From Bin87 sp965261925 (GTDB taxonomy: Bacteria > Chloroflexota > Dehalococcoidia > Lucifugimonadales > UBA3495): a stretch of DNA of 64,000 nucleotides. Of this stretch, positions 36,678 to 45,060 are shown one piece after another (positions within the stretch are counted from its first letter, which is position 1; the number at the start of each line of letters is the position of its first letter). Where the stretch lies: NCBI GenBank assembly GCA_965261925.1, contig OZ253486.1, forward strand, positions 3,844,001 to 3,908,000, written 5' to 3'. The notes beneath the pieces are model-generated. The model was not told the DNA's origin. It searched no databases and saw only the letters and a list, made by a program, of their open reading frames with translations. A program made the translations under genes and the position numbers.

Positions 36678-36696
36678 TGTAGCGTATCACGCTACA
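36678..36696. promoter_or_regulatory. 19-bp palindrome, candidate operator of the HTH/nuclease gene
   Basis: TGTAGCGTATCACGCTACA has eight-base arms around a three-base centre. It sits just upstream of the cluster at 27.3-36.6 kb, where promoter elements would lie, and the first gene of that cluster has a HigA-like helix-turn-helix, which typically binds such sites to repress its own operon. Binding is inferred. Confidence 0.6.
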
Positions 36697-36797
36697 TCAC
36701 CGATTTCAAGATGGCAAACAGATGTCCGCGCTATGCAGGAAGGATGAATTGTGCGCCCGAATGGGTCTATCGGTCCGATAGGGGCCGGAATGGTCCG

Positions 36798-37631
36798 TCA
36801 GTCTACGCTCAGCCATGCGAAGACAAGCGGCAGCTCATTCCAGTATTGCGCCACCGGAGGCAGCTCAGGAAGCTGGTTCCCCAGCATACGAACCCAGTCA
36901 ATCTCCATCTCCGCCCGCAAATCCTGTCTCTCCAGATCAGCCAAGGTGAACACCGGCAGATCCTTGCTGCGACATTTCTCCACGTACAGTTCCGGGACGC
37001 GGTCGGCGTGAATGATCTGCTCACGCCGACGGAACAGATTGACGACGTCGTAGAGGTCCCGCGGCAAGCAGCGGTCCCCCAGCGCCCTGACCTTCTCGGC
37101 GAAAATCTCCTCCAGGCTGTAACAACGCACCGATGCCTTCCCTGGAAGATCATCCGGATAGTCATGGGAAACCGGCCGCAATACCGTGGGACACACCACC
37201 TGCTCCGCATCGGCGGCGGTCACGTCGAACTTGATCCGAACCGGCGGCGCATTGCGCGGCCCTCGGTAATAGATTCTCCCTTCGGCGGACGTGCCGTTGT
37301 CGCGCATCTCAAACCGCGGCTCCGTGTTCTGAAAATCCACTCCGGATTCGTCGCTCACCCTTTGCAGCATCCGCTCCAGCGCCGGCAGAACCTCAGCAGC
37401 GTCGGTGGTGCCGTCCGGAAGGCACGTGAAATCCAGGTCCTCCGAAAAGCGATAATCTCCCAGGTAGCACTTCTTCAGGCACGTCCCGCCCTTGAATGCC
37501 CACCAGTCGGACAGCTCAGGGTCCGAACCAATCGCCCACAAAACCCATCCGATGACGTAGTCCTTCTCAACCACCTCCGGGCGCAGCCCACACCGTTGGA
37601 CCCTCTCGTTGAGTTCCGTCTGACCTATCAA
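36798..37631 (-). CDS. abiEii: AbiEii-type nucleotidyltransferase toxin
   Basis: 277 residues. The DUF1814/AbiEii core is visible: WWAFKGGTCLKKCYLGDYRF and SEDLDF (GG...L.K followed by the acidic D-x-D-like SEDLDF), then VRIKFDVTAA and EEIFAEKVRALGDRCLPRDL with YDVVNLF. The toxin transfers nucleotides to RNA and blocks growth during infection. The start is TTG with GGGAG eight bases upstream, 12 bases after the antitoxin gene. Complete. Confidence 0.9.
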   Translation of the reverse strand: MIGQTELNERVQRCGLRPEVVEKDYVIGWVLWAIGSDPELSDWWAFKGGTCLKKCYLGDYRFSEDLDFTCLPDGTTDAAEVLPALERMLQRVSDESGVDFQNTEPRFEMRDNGTSAEGRIYYRGPRNAPPVRIKFDVTAADAEQVVCPTVLRPVSHDYPDDLPGKASVRCYSLEEIFAEKVRALGDRCLPRDLYDVVNLFRRREQIIHADRVPELYVEKCRSKDLPVFTLADLERQDLRAEMEIDWVRMLGNQLPELPPVAQYWNELPLVFAWLSVD

Positions 37632-37643
37632 CGAGGCCGCTCC

Positions 37644-38459
37644 CTAAATGACGTTGCCATTCACCCGAAGGTTCCAGCGCCTTGTCGACGGTCCCCTTCG
37701 AGGAAGGTCCGGATCCAGCATGCTGATACCGGCGGTGACACCGTCCCTGCACTTGCCCAGCAGGCCGGGCGAAACAACATCCAGCTCCTCCAGCAGGTAT
37801 CCCAGCCGCTTGTAGGCCGCGCCGTTGCCGACCCTCATCATGTAATCAACAAGGAGTTCGTCGTCCCGGTGCTCACTGCGGAAATACTCGCTCACCACCT
37901 CCGCCACGTGGCGTATTCCGCCGCCCAAAGATGGTTTATCCAGCACGTCAACCACGGTGTGCGTCGGATCCGACACCTGCACCCTTGTGCGGTCGCGCCA
38001 GACCGGCCGGGTGCCAAAGATGCGCTCTGGCGCGATGCGCCGGAGCCGGAAGGGAAAGCCCTGCACCTTGGTCTCCGCACTACGCACCCGCCGCGTGGTG
38101 AACACAACCATCCCGTGGAACAACTGGTCCGTCAGGTCCCAGTGTTCGCACGCCGTCCATCCTCCCAGGTAGCAGTCAGGCCCGAAAAGTTTGGTGGCCA
38201 CCACCCAGGGATCCTCTCGCCATTCGTCAGGATGTTCAGCCTCCAGGGACACCGTGGCGTAGAGACCCGGGTGCACCCGTACCAGCCAACCTCGCTCTGT
38301 CAGATAGGCCAGAAATCGCCGCGTCTGCGGTATCCCGAAGTCCAGTGCGCCGGCGGCTTCCCGCACCGTGAACGGCCCAGGGAACTCCCGGTGCAGCTTG
38401 GTCAACAGGCGTCGGTTCCTACCGTATATCCCCGAAGGCGCTGCTGATGCATTAATCAT
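37644..38459 (-). CDS. abiEi: AbiEi-type antitoxin and transcriptional repressor
   Basis: Begins MINASAAPSGIYGRNRRLLT with a winged-helix domain (FTVREAAGALDFGIPQTRRF, then LTERGWLVRVHPGLYATV) and the AbiEi C-terminal domain (WTACEHWDLTDQLFHGMVVF, ERIFGTRPVWRDRTRVQVSD). It neutralises AbiEii and represses the operon by binding inverted repeats at the promoter. A 17-bp palindrome overlaps the 5' end. ATG 38471 in the same frame is an alternative start. Upstream of ATG 38459 no clear ribosome site was seen, so the message may be nearly leaderless. Confidence 0.85.
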   Translation of the reverse strand: MINASAAPSGIYGRNRRLLTKLHREFPGPFTVREAAGALDFGIPQTRRFLAYLTERGWLVRVHPGLYATVSLEAEHPDEWREDPWVVATKLFGPDCYLGGWTACEHWDLTDQLFHGMVVFTTRRVRSAETKVQGFPFRLRRIAPERIFGTRPVWRDRTRVQVSDPTHTVVDVLDKPSLGGGIRHVAEVVSEYFRSEHRDDELLVDYMMRVGNGAAYKRLGYLLEELDVVSPGLLGKCRDGVTAGISMLDPDLPRRGPSTRRWNLRVNGNVI

Positions 38460-38469
38460 AAGCCGTAAC

Positions 38470-38486
38470 ATTCTATATAATAGAAT
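38470..38486. promoter_or_regulatory. Perfect inverted repeat at the AbiE promoter
   Basis: ATTCTATATAATAGAAT has seven-base arms around ATA and lies 11 bases upstream of the chosen abiEi start, overlapping TATA-like promoter sequence. AbiEi is known to repress through inverted repeats at this place, so this is the likely operator. Confidence 0.65.
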
Positions 38487-38665
38487 ATAATGCATTTATG
38501 ATATCACATCCCATCACCACCCAAGCGCTCTGAACTTCGTGCTGAATAATCGACGCCTACGCTCGTATTGAGGCTGGCACACCGCATTTCGTCAACTCGC
38601 GGTTTCACGGACCGGTGTAGCCAGGGGATCGGCGCTATTGCGAGGCTGATGATTGGAGGTCCGTC

Positions 38666-39463
38666 ATGGATCGGTTTTTAGACTGGGTCCGCGGAGAGAT
38701 CCGCCCACGCATCACGGCTTATTTCTTGGTCATCGCATTCTGCTGCGGGGCGATCAACACGATGACCTGGCATTTCGACTTGGTTGATGACTGGCTTGCT
38801 CGCATCACGCTGAGCATCCTGACTGCGCTGGTGCTGGCGCTGGAATTCTCCTCCGTTCCCACACCCTGGCGGGACCGAAAGAATATCCTATGGGTGGCCG
38901 CAGCGCTGGTGCTGGCGTTGCTCCTTATGACGGGCGACAAATTCAATATCGATATCATGGGAACCAATGCCGCTGTAGCGTTGGTTTCGCTTCCGCTGGC
39001 ACTGCTGGTGTGGTTGCTGACGGGTCGCCAGTGGTTGTTGTCGGCCTCGTTCTCATTTGCGCTGGCCGTCATGTTGATCTACTGGCTGGCGGCTCTGGCT
39101 CAGACTGACGACTCGCCGCTAACACTGTTGTTGCTGGTGCTATTGCTTCCGCTGCCGACCGTCCTTCTCTTCGGCGTCGCCTGGGCGCCGGTGGCTCGGT
39201 GGGCATTGGGAGCCGCTCGGAGACGCAGTCACCGGCGTATCGGTGGACCGGGGTTTCAAGCGCTTGCCATGAGTATCCTGTTTCTGCCGGTAGCGTTGGT
39301 GGCGATCATCGTTCCCCCGATGCTTGAATTCAGCGACATCTGGTCGGCGGTTTCCCTGACCCTGTTCGGCGTACTACTGAGCGCCGTAGTCTCGGATCCG
39401 TTGAGGCGTTTCCTGCTGGAATCGGCCAACCTGTCTCCGGACCGCAACGATAGGGACCAGTGA
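38666..39463 (+). CDS. Polytopic membrane protein, unknown function
   Basis: 265 residues with about seven hydrophobic segments (for example ITLSILTALVLALEFS, LWVAAALVLALLL, LLLLVLLLPLPTVLLFGVAW, LAMSILFLPVALVAIIVPPM) and a positively charged loop GAARRRSHRRIGG. GGAGG lies a few bases before the ATG. It sits between AbiE and the CBASS operon, diverging from AbiE. It could be an accessory of either, or unrelated. No family recognised. Confidence 0.65.
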   Translation: MDRFLDWVRGEIRPRITAYFLVIAFCCGAINTMTWHFDLVDDWLARITLSILTALVLALEFSSVPTPWRDRKNILWVAAALVLALLLMTGDKFNIDIMGTNAAVALVSLPLALLVWLLTGRQWLLSASFSFALAVMLIYWLAALAQTDDSPLTLLLLVLLLPLPTVLLFGVAWAPVARWALGAARRRSHRRIGGPGFQALAMSILFLPVALVAIIVPPMLEFSDIWSAVSLTLFGVLLSAVVSDPLRRFLLESANLSPDRNDRDQ

Positions 39464-39730
39464 CCAAGTCGGCCAACTCGGTTTCAGCGCCGCCGACTGC
39501 CGATCCGCGCCGAAGGCATTGCCGCCACATCTTACATCCATTGGTTTTGGACCGTAATTCTCGTCGCCGGACGGCATGGCTAACACCTCGGTCGGCCGCG
39601 TGCTCCCCCAATAGCCCTGGCGCGGCGGCTGATCAGCGGATACGCCCATTGCCCCCGGACCGCAGCCAGTAGGCGCATGGCGGCCGTGTGATAGCCTATT
39701 TGACCTTCCCATGGAATCCCCACCCGGCTG

Positions 39731-39827
39731 ATGGATACCCGCCAGAATATGGACCATGATGATAGCTTCAGCAACCTGGCGCTGGATGGCGGCGGAGCCA
39801 GGGGGATTTATGGCGCCCGTCTCCTAA
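39731..39827 (+). pseudogene. capV: CBASS patatin-like phospholipase, N-terminal piece
   Basis: Reads NLALDGGGARGIYGARLL, with the patatin oxyanion-hole motif GGGARG (20-25 of the restored protein), then stops at the CTAA duplicated by IS1380 copy D. Removing the element and one CTAA joins it in frame to TKIEESLDLRIQDCFDLIAG on the far side. ATG 39749 is an alternative start. See the C-terminal piece for function. Confidence 0.85.
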
Positions 39828-41537
39828 CCCCGAATCCACCGAAAGGATGCGTGGGGGCTGGATACGCAAGGGAAGAGAAGCGTGGGTGATGGTGCAGTGC
39901 CCTGACGCCGCCGGATTCGAGCGGGTGAGGGTAGAGACAGCTATGCCAGGGGGATGCTGACGGCTCGCGAGTGGCCGCGGAGGGCGAGATCGTCGGGCAG
40001 ATGGCAGCTGGAGACCCGCGGAGCTCAGCCTGACGCGGGACGACCAGGCGGTTGGACGGTCTGGTTGAAGGGTCGGACGCCGAAGGCGGCGTCAGGAAGG
40101 GAGCGGCAGGGCTCGCAATCGCTCCAGGGCGCGACTGAACTGGTTTTCCCAGGGCCAGTGTTGGGGCAGATGCAGGGTGAGGCGACGGGCCTTGCGGGTG
40201 ATGCGTCCGGCGAGGGAGAAGAAGCGTCGCCGCAGGGTCTTGGTGGTAACCACCAGCTCGCCCAGGCCGATGCGCGCCGTCCAGCGAGCCAGATTGTGGG
40301 CCATGACCTGCACCGCCAGCCAGGCGGCGTTGGCGGGGAAGCGTCCCGAGGGAAGATGGTTGAGACCCACGCCGTACTTCAGGTCGCGGATGGCGTTCTC
40401 GATCTCGGCATGGCGGCGGTGGTCGGCCTCCAGTTCCAGAGTGTCGCCCTCCCGGTCGGTGATGCAGGCGTGATAGCTGTAGTCGGTAAGCAGCGCCAGT
40501 TGGGAACCGGGCGCGGGTTTCACCCGGCGTACGATGAGCCGCGCCGGTGCGGCGTCGGGCTCATGCTGGAAGGGTGTGTATTCAGTCTCGGCCACGTCGG
40601 CAGCGCCGTCCATCCAGTAAGGGATGGCTGTCCAGTCCTTCTCGGGTATGGCCTCGATGAGGTTGCGCAGGCTTTGGTGCTGGCGGACGGTGATGGAGTA
40701 GCGGACGTCCATCTTGCGGCAGACGGCGACCATGGCGTGGGTGTAGAAGCCGCTGTCGGCGCGGACGGTGAGTTGTCCGGTGGCTCCGGCGTAGCGCACC
40801 CGGCCCACCGTCTCCCGCAGGAAGTGGTCCGCGCCCCGCGCGGTGTTGGCCCGACCCTGGCGCAGCCGCACCATCAGCACGTCGCCGGTGTCCGCGGCGA
40901 CGGCCAGCAGCGGGTGATAGCCCCGCTGGCCGGTGTAGCCATGGCGACGGGCGCCCTCCTTGCCCAGTCCGTAGGTCTCGCAGATGGTGGAGTCCAGGTC
41001 GATGGTCAACGGCGCATCGCCCGGGCCCCCACCGGCGGCCCAGGCCCGAGCCAGCAACTCCCGGCTCACCCGATCCAACTGGCGAACATGACCCCACCGG
41101 AAACTGCGTAGAAAGGTCCCCAGGGTGGATGGCGCTTTGACCACGCAGCCGATGGCGCTGGCCGTCCGGCCGGTGCGCAACACGTCGGCGTCGTCAATGC
41201 AGTCGCCGCCGGCCAGGGCCGACGCCACCAGCGTCAGCAGCTTGTCCCCCGGGTTGGCTCGACCCGGCGCATCTCCCAGGTCAACGTGGCGGTCCACCAG
41301 TTCACCCAGACCCAGATGCTGGGCCAAAGTGACCGGCAAAAGCAGTCCGGCATTGGCCACCAGACGGTGGTCGTCGAAGGCGACGTGGATGCGGTCGGGG
41401 CTGCCCAGTGGTAGCATCTGATGGGTGCTCCTCGTTTCGGGTCGGTTTCTTGTTTCACAAACCATTATCCCAGAAGCCGGGAGCACTTTCTTACCCTTTC
41501 AACCCGCCCCGACACTCATCTCTTCGGTGGATTGGGG
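39828..41537 (-). mobile_element. IS1380-family element D, intact, inserted in the phospholipase gene
   Basis: 1710 bp, ends CCCCGAATCCACC and GGTGGATTGGGG, flanked by direct CTAA duplications at 39824-39827 and 41538-41541. The interrupted gene is restored exactly by removing the element with one CTAA, so the insertion is recent and without further damage. Confidence 0.95.
40092..41417 (-). CDS. IS1380-family transposase (copy D)
   Basis: 441 residues from MLPLGSPDR, with catalytic segments LTIDLDSTICETYG and TVRADSGFYTHAMV and no frameshift. Nearly identical to copies C and E. Long open frames antisense to it (39954-41111) follow only from its codon pattern. Confidence 0.95.
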   Translation of the reverse strand: MLPLGSPDRIHVAFDDHRLVANAGLLLPVTLAQHLGLGELVDRHVDLGDAPGRANPGDKLLTLVASALAGGDCIDDADVLRTGRTASAIGCVVKAPSTLGTFLRSFRWGHVRQLDRVSRELLARAWAAGGGPGDAPLTIDLDSTICETYGLGKEGARRHGYTGQRGYHPLLAVAADTGDVLMVRLRQGRANTARGADHFLRETVGRVRYAGATGQLTVRADSGFYTHAMVAVCRKMDVRYSITVRQHQSLRNLIEAIPEKDWTAIPYWMDGAADVAETEYTPFQHEPDAAPARLIVRRVKPAPGSQLALLTDYSYHACITDREGDTLELEADHRRHAEIENAIRDLKYGVGLNHLPSGRFPANAAWLAVQVMAHNLARWTARIGLGELVVTTKTLRRRFFSLAGRITRKARRLTLHLPQHWPWENQFSRALERLRALPLPS

Positions 41538-41541
41538 CTAA

Positions 41542-42383
41542 CCAAGATCGAAGAGTCTCTCGACCTGAGGATCCAGGACTGCTTCGACCTTATCGCCGGT
41601 ACCAGCACCGGCTCCATCCTCGCCGGCGCGGCGGCCACGGCAATCCCCATGGCTGATATTGTGGAACTCTTCGAACACGAGTCGCCGCGCATCTTCAGGA
41701 AACGGCGGATCACCCCCGGCGTGTCCATGCTGTGGCGCAGCCGCTACTCAAGGCACGAGCTCGACGATGTGCTCCAACGGTACGTGCATGGGATAACCCT
41801 TGGAGAAGTGCCCACTCCCCTCATGATAACCAGCGCCGACCTGGCCACCGGCGGAGTTCACGTGTTCAAGTCCGGCTATTTGGCCGAGCTGGGCGGGCCC
41901 TATGATAGAGACGGCGAGGTGCTCTTGAAAGACGCCATTCTGGCGTCCTGCGCTGCGCCGACCTTCTTCGATCCCAAGGAAATAGGGTCCCACCTCTTGG
42001 TTGACGGGGGCCTCTGGGCGAACAACCCGTCCATCATCGCCCTCACCGAAGCGCTCTCCAAGTTCAACAGGACCATCGGAGAGGTGAGGGTGCTGTCCAT
42101 CGGGACCGGCCACGCTCCGAATATGTACCGGCGGCGGCGGCGCTGGGGACTGCTGACCGGCTGGGGCAGGGACAAGCTGGTCTCCTACACGCTGGGCCTG
42201 CAGTCCCAGGCGTCCACCAACATGGCCAAGCTGATCCTTGGCCAGCGGTACTTCCGCCTGGACCCTGCCATAGAAACCTGGGAGCTGGACGATACCCGAC
42301 ACCTCGGCAATCTGAAAGCCCTGGCGGACCGGGATTTCGCCCATGAATCCCGGGCGATCCTGGCGCATATCAAAGGCGGTTGA
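41542..42383 (+). pseudogene. capV: CBASS patatin-like phospholipase effector, C-terminal piece
   Basis: Together with the 39731 piece this forms a 312-residue patatin: LIAGTSTGSIL holds the nucleophile Ser54 and LLVDGGLWANNPS the catalytic Asp187. CapV phospholipases degrade the cell membrane when activated by the cyclic nucleotide made by a CD-NTase. The next gene, four bases downstream, is a CD-NTase, so this is a CBASS effector. With IS1380 D inside it the protein cannot be made intact; read-through from the IS gives only the piece after the oxyanion motif. Confidence 0.9.
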
Positions 42384-42386
42384 CCC

Positions 42387-43262
42387 GTGAGGCACATTGA
42401 AAGCTTTGACCGATTCCTCGCCGAGGAGGTGAGCCTCAATCCAGCCCGCCGGCGACGGCTGAACCGGAGCGCCACCGCGGTCACCGAGTTCCTGAGCCGG
42501 AACCTGCACGGTTACCGGTCCAATGAGAGGCAGGGGTCATACGCCCAGGGGACCATCATCAGGCCAGTGGACGATGGAGAGTACGACGCCGATATCCTGG
42601 TCTTCGTTGCAGAGGTCCGCGGCAAAAAGCCGCGGGACTACGTTGCCGATCTCCACGTGTGCCTCAGCCGGAACCCCGACATCACAGACAAGTTGCGCCA
42701 AAAGACCAGGTGCGTCACTGTGAACTACGCCGATGAATTCAGCCTGGACGTGGTGCCCTGCGTCAACCGCAACGGCCAACGATCCATCTGCGACAGCAAG
42801 GGCGACCGGTTCGAGCCCACGGACGGCACCGGTTATCGGGATTGGTTCAACATGAAGACCGACATCACCAACGGCCATCTGAAGGGGGCGGTATGTTTGC
42901 TGAAGTACCTCAGGGACCACAAGGGGAACTTCGAAGTTCCCTCGGTGCTCCTGACCACCTTTGCCGGACACAGCATACACGTCAACGAGCGCGGCAAACG
43001 TTTCTGGAGCCTTCCCGATACGCTGAAGACCGTATCAAATCGAGCCAATTCCTTCCTGCAGGGAACGCCCCGTATGCCCAGGATGCGCAATCCCGCTCTG
43101 CGCAGTGAGCGGTTCACCAGGCACTGGGAAGAGAACGACTACCGTAATTTCCAGGAGAAGTTCCGGGTTTACAACGGCCGGATCAACGACGCCTACGACG
43201 AGCCGGATCCTCGGGAGAGCTTGCGGAAGTGGCGGATCCTGTTCGGGGAACGGTTCCAATAG
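42387..43262 (+). CDS. CBASS CD-NTase (cGAS/DncV-like nucleotidyltransferase)
   Basis: 291 residues. The nucleotidyltransferase core is clear: RQGSYAQGTII (Gly50-Ser51), EYDADILVFV (Asp67 and Asp69) and EFSLDVVP (Asp121), followed by GHLKGAVCLLKYLRDH and PSVLLTTFAGHSI of the helical lobe. It makes a cyclic di- or trinucleotide second messenger on infection. The start is GTG, four bases after the phospholipase stop. No Cap2/Cap3 (E1/E2-JAB) or HORMA genes are adjacent, so this was a minimal two-gene CBASS. The gene itself is intact. Confidence 0.9.
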   Translation: MRHIESFDRFLAEEVSLNPARRRRLNRSATAVTEFLSRNLHGYRSNERQGSYAQGTIIRPVDDGEYDADILVFVAEVRGKKPRDYVADLHVCLSRNPDITDKLRQKTRCVTVNYADEFSLDVVPCVNRNGQRSICDSKGDRFEPTDGTGYRDWFNMKTDITNGHLKGAVCLLKYLRDHKGNFEVPSVLLTTFAGHSIHVNERGKRFWSLPDTLKTVSNRANSFLQGTPRMPRMRNPALRSERFTRHWEENDYRNFQEKFRVYNGRINDAYDEPDPRESLRKWRILFGERFQ

Positions 43263-43287
43263 ATCACCGAATTGAGCCTTCCGTTTG

Positions 43288-44226
43288 TCAACGTGCTCCG
43301 CCGCGCCCAAATGCCCTTCGCAATAAGCGATCCAAGAAAGAGTCAGACGTTGAGATGACCGCCGCTGTCGTTTCCCCATACAGGGAATCCACCACCAGGC
43401 GGTTCCCCCGCAATAGTTTCGTGCCGATAAGGGCGGGACTACCCGCCGTCCCCTCATCGCATCCCACATGGTGTAGTCGTCCTCGCCACCAGATATCAAC
43501 CTGCCCGAGGTCTTCCCGTACCGACCCTGACGAGGCGGAGAGACCGTGTCCAGTGGACCGGGCGAGGCCGAGTTTACCCAGTAAATCCACGGGAATAGAC
43601 AACTCGCCGTTGAAGCCCGTGTCCATGTTGACCTTGAGCAACTGCCATGTGCCCCTGGCGTCTCTGACCTGGATGTTGTCCCAAGGCAAAATACGGAGAC
43701 CTTCGGCGCATTCCCAATTCAATGCGTCCATGCACGGACGATTGGGCTCATCTCTCCCGAGTGAGCGCCGGACTTTCTGGTGCCAAGGCACGGGCGGGAT
43801 ACGACCAATACTGAAAGCGCCGTCCTCGATTACATCAAAGGTGGCGCGGCAACCTGTGAGGAGGTGCATCCCTATCAGCCCATGGAAATCACGGAAAGGA
43901 TTGCTCAGATTCAGCAAGGTCGGCACTTGGAGCAGGCCATGGATCCATCTCAATTTCAGCATACGACGCGGCGACGTCTCGATACCACGGAAACTCTGCA
44001 TACGAGCGGACGAACCGCTCCCATCGTTGACGAAACCTTGCCACAGGTTGTACTCGGCGACCAGCTCTTTGTTCAATTCCAGGTGCCCTTCAAACCCTGT
44101 GTCGATGAGTAAGTTCAACGACTTGGATTCGCCATCTGCCGTCATCACGTCTACAGAGGCCATCGGCACCAGTTCGTCGCTGAAACGGCCCTTGACCATT
44201 CCATCTTCTTCAGCGAACCTGGTCAT
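43288..44226 (-). CDS. Tandem two-domain retropepsin-like aspartic protease
   Basis: 312 residues with two copies of a retropepsin-like domain in one chain: LLIDTGFEGHLELN (about residue 40) and VNMDTGFNGELSIP (about 200), each Asp-Thr-Gly, followed by FHGLIGMHLL and LIGTKLLRGNRLVVD. This may be a built-in dimer, unlike the single-domain enzyme at 17.8 kb. The start overlaps the preceding short gene as ATGA. It converges with the CBASS genes. Substrate unknown. Confidence 0.75.
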   Translation of the reverse strand: MTRFAEEDGMVKGRFSDELVPMASVDVMTADGESKSLNLLIDTGFEGHLELNKELVAEYNLWQGFVNDGSGSSARMQSFRGIETSPRRMLKLRWIHGLLQVPTLLNLSNPFRDFHGLIGMHLLTGCRATFDVIEDGAFSIGRIPPVPWHQKVRRSLGRDEPNRPCMDALNWECAEGLRILPWDNIQVRDARGTWQLLKVNMDTGFNGELSIPVDLLGKLGLARSTGHGLSASSGSVREDLGQVDIWWRGRLHHVGCDEGTAGSPALIGTKLLRGNRLVVDSLYGETTAAVISTSDSFLDRLLRRAFGRGGAR

Positions 44227-44366
44227 CTCGCAACCGGGTCATCAAAGGTCGTAGCCACTCCAAGAAAGTCGGCCGCGCTGAGCGACCTGATCACGTCGCT
44301 GCCTGACACAACCGGCGGCCTGGTCGCATCCGGAATCGGGGTCACGCGAACCCGGATGGCGACCAT
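44223..44366 (-). CDS. Small protein coupled to the two-domain protease
   Basis: 47 residues: MVAIRVRVTPIPDATRPPVV, SGSDVIRSLSAADFLGVATT and a short tail. GGAAGGGGG precedes the ATG and its stop overlaps the protease start by four bases. The same layout (small gene, ATGA, retropepsin) occurs at 17.8-18.5 kb, although the small proteins are not alike. A longer frame extends upstream to 44582 but looks non-coding there. Confidence 0.5.
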   Translation of the reverse strand: MVAIRVRVTPIPDATRPPVVSGSDVIRSLSAADFLGVATTFDDPVAR

Positions 44367-44478
44367 ACGATCGCCCCCTTCCAACGCGCATCGCCTCACC
44401 CAAAAATTGCTCAACAAAGAGGGTTGCTTCAAATGAACTGCGACTCTTGGACGGGTATCTGCCTGACCGGGGCATCGC

Positions 44479-45060
44479 CTATGGCGTTGCCCATCCGTAG
44501 TTAGCGCGGGAACCGCAATCAGCGCAGAAGGGCATCTCGTCTCCCGCAAAGAGGCGTTCCGCCCAAACAGCTGTGTCGCCACAACCTCTGTTGCAGAATC
44601 TTCTCACCCACAATCCATCCTCCGGGCAAGAGGTGCCAGTAACGGCCCAAACAAGATCTGGCTTCCCATAATTCTTACCGTTTTTCGTCCAGTACCACGC
44701 AGTTCGTGTAATCCCATGAACATACGGCCGATCGCCGCGAATTTCTGATCTTAGCCCACGCTCACCTGGCTTCATCACTCGCGACGACCCTGCCATTGTC
44801 CCTGCGGCAGGTGCAACGATACCCAATCGGCTACCATCCGCAAAGTCCAAGATTCTGTCCCCAATCTCCCAGACGATGTCAACGGCCTGCTTCACAGCCA
44901 TATCTATAAGGGCTGCCTCAACGTCCAGCTTCGTCAGGTTCCGCCTTCCGGCATTATTGCTGATAATGTAAAGCAAATGCCCGCTCACCCATCTTTGCTT
45001 CGCCTCAGCATGCTCGATTTCGCAATCCCAAAATTCGGCTATCGTCTTGATATCCGGCAT
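44479..45060 (-). CDS. Zinc-ribbon protein of unknown function
   Basis: 193 residues from MPDIKTIAEFWDCEIE. The middle part is helical (KLDVEAALIDMAVKQAVDIV); the end carries CNRGCGDTAVWAE, then PFCADCGSRANYG, a likely zinc ribbon. Not recognised. An in-frame ATG at 45189 would add 43 residues that do not look coding. It lies 112 bp upstream of the protease pair on the same strand and might belong to it. Confidence 0.55.
   Translation of the reverse strand: MPDIKTIAEFWDCEIEHAEAKQRWVSGHLLYIISNNAGRRNLTKLDVEAALIDMAVKQAVDIVWEIGDRILDFADGSRLGIVAPAAGTMAGSSRVMKPGERGLRSEIRGDRPYVHGITRTAWYWTKNGKNYGKPDLVWAVTGTSCPEDGLWVRRFCNRGCGDTAVWAERLFAGDEMPFCADCGSRANYGWATP

Noticed and set aside
36631..36690. A longer N-terminus for the giant HTH protein
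   Set aside because: The extra 20 codons lie over the palindrome and promoter region, while GGAGG is correctly spaced only for GTG 36630.
39954..41111. Long plus-strand frames of 385-486 codons across IS1380 copies (also 23259-24416 and 58928-60388)
   Set aside because: They recur only because the transposase codon pattern leaves the antisense frame open. No protein family, start signal or independent context supports them.
23129..41541. CTAA at the outer ends of IS1380 copies C and D as proof of a composite-transposon insertion
   Set aside because: Copy D alone already has CTAA on both sides and the CBASS gene is continuous across it, so D is a simple insertion. The match at C follows from the shared target preference.
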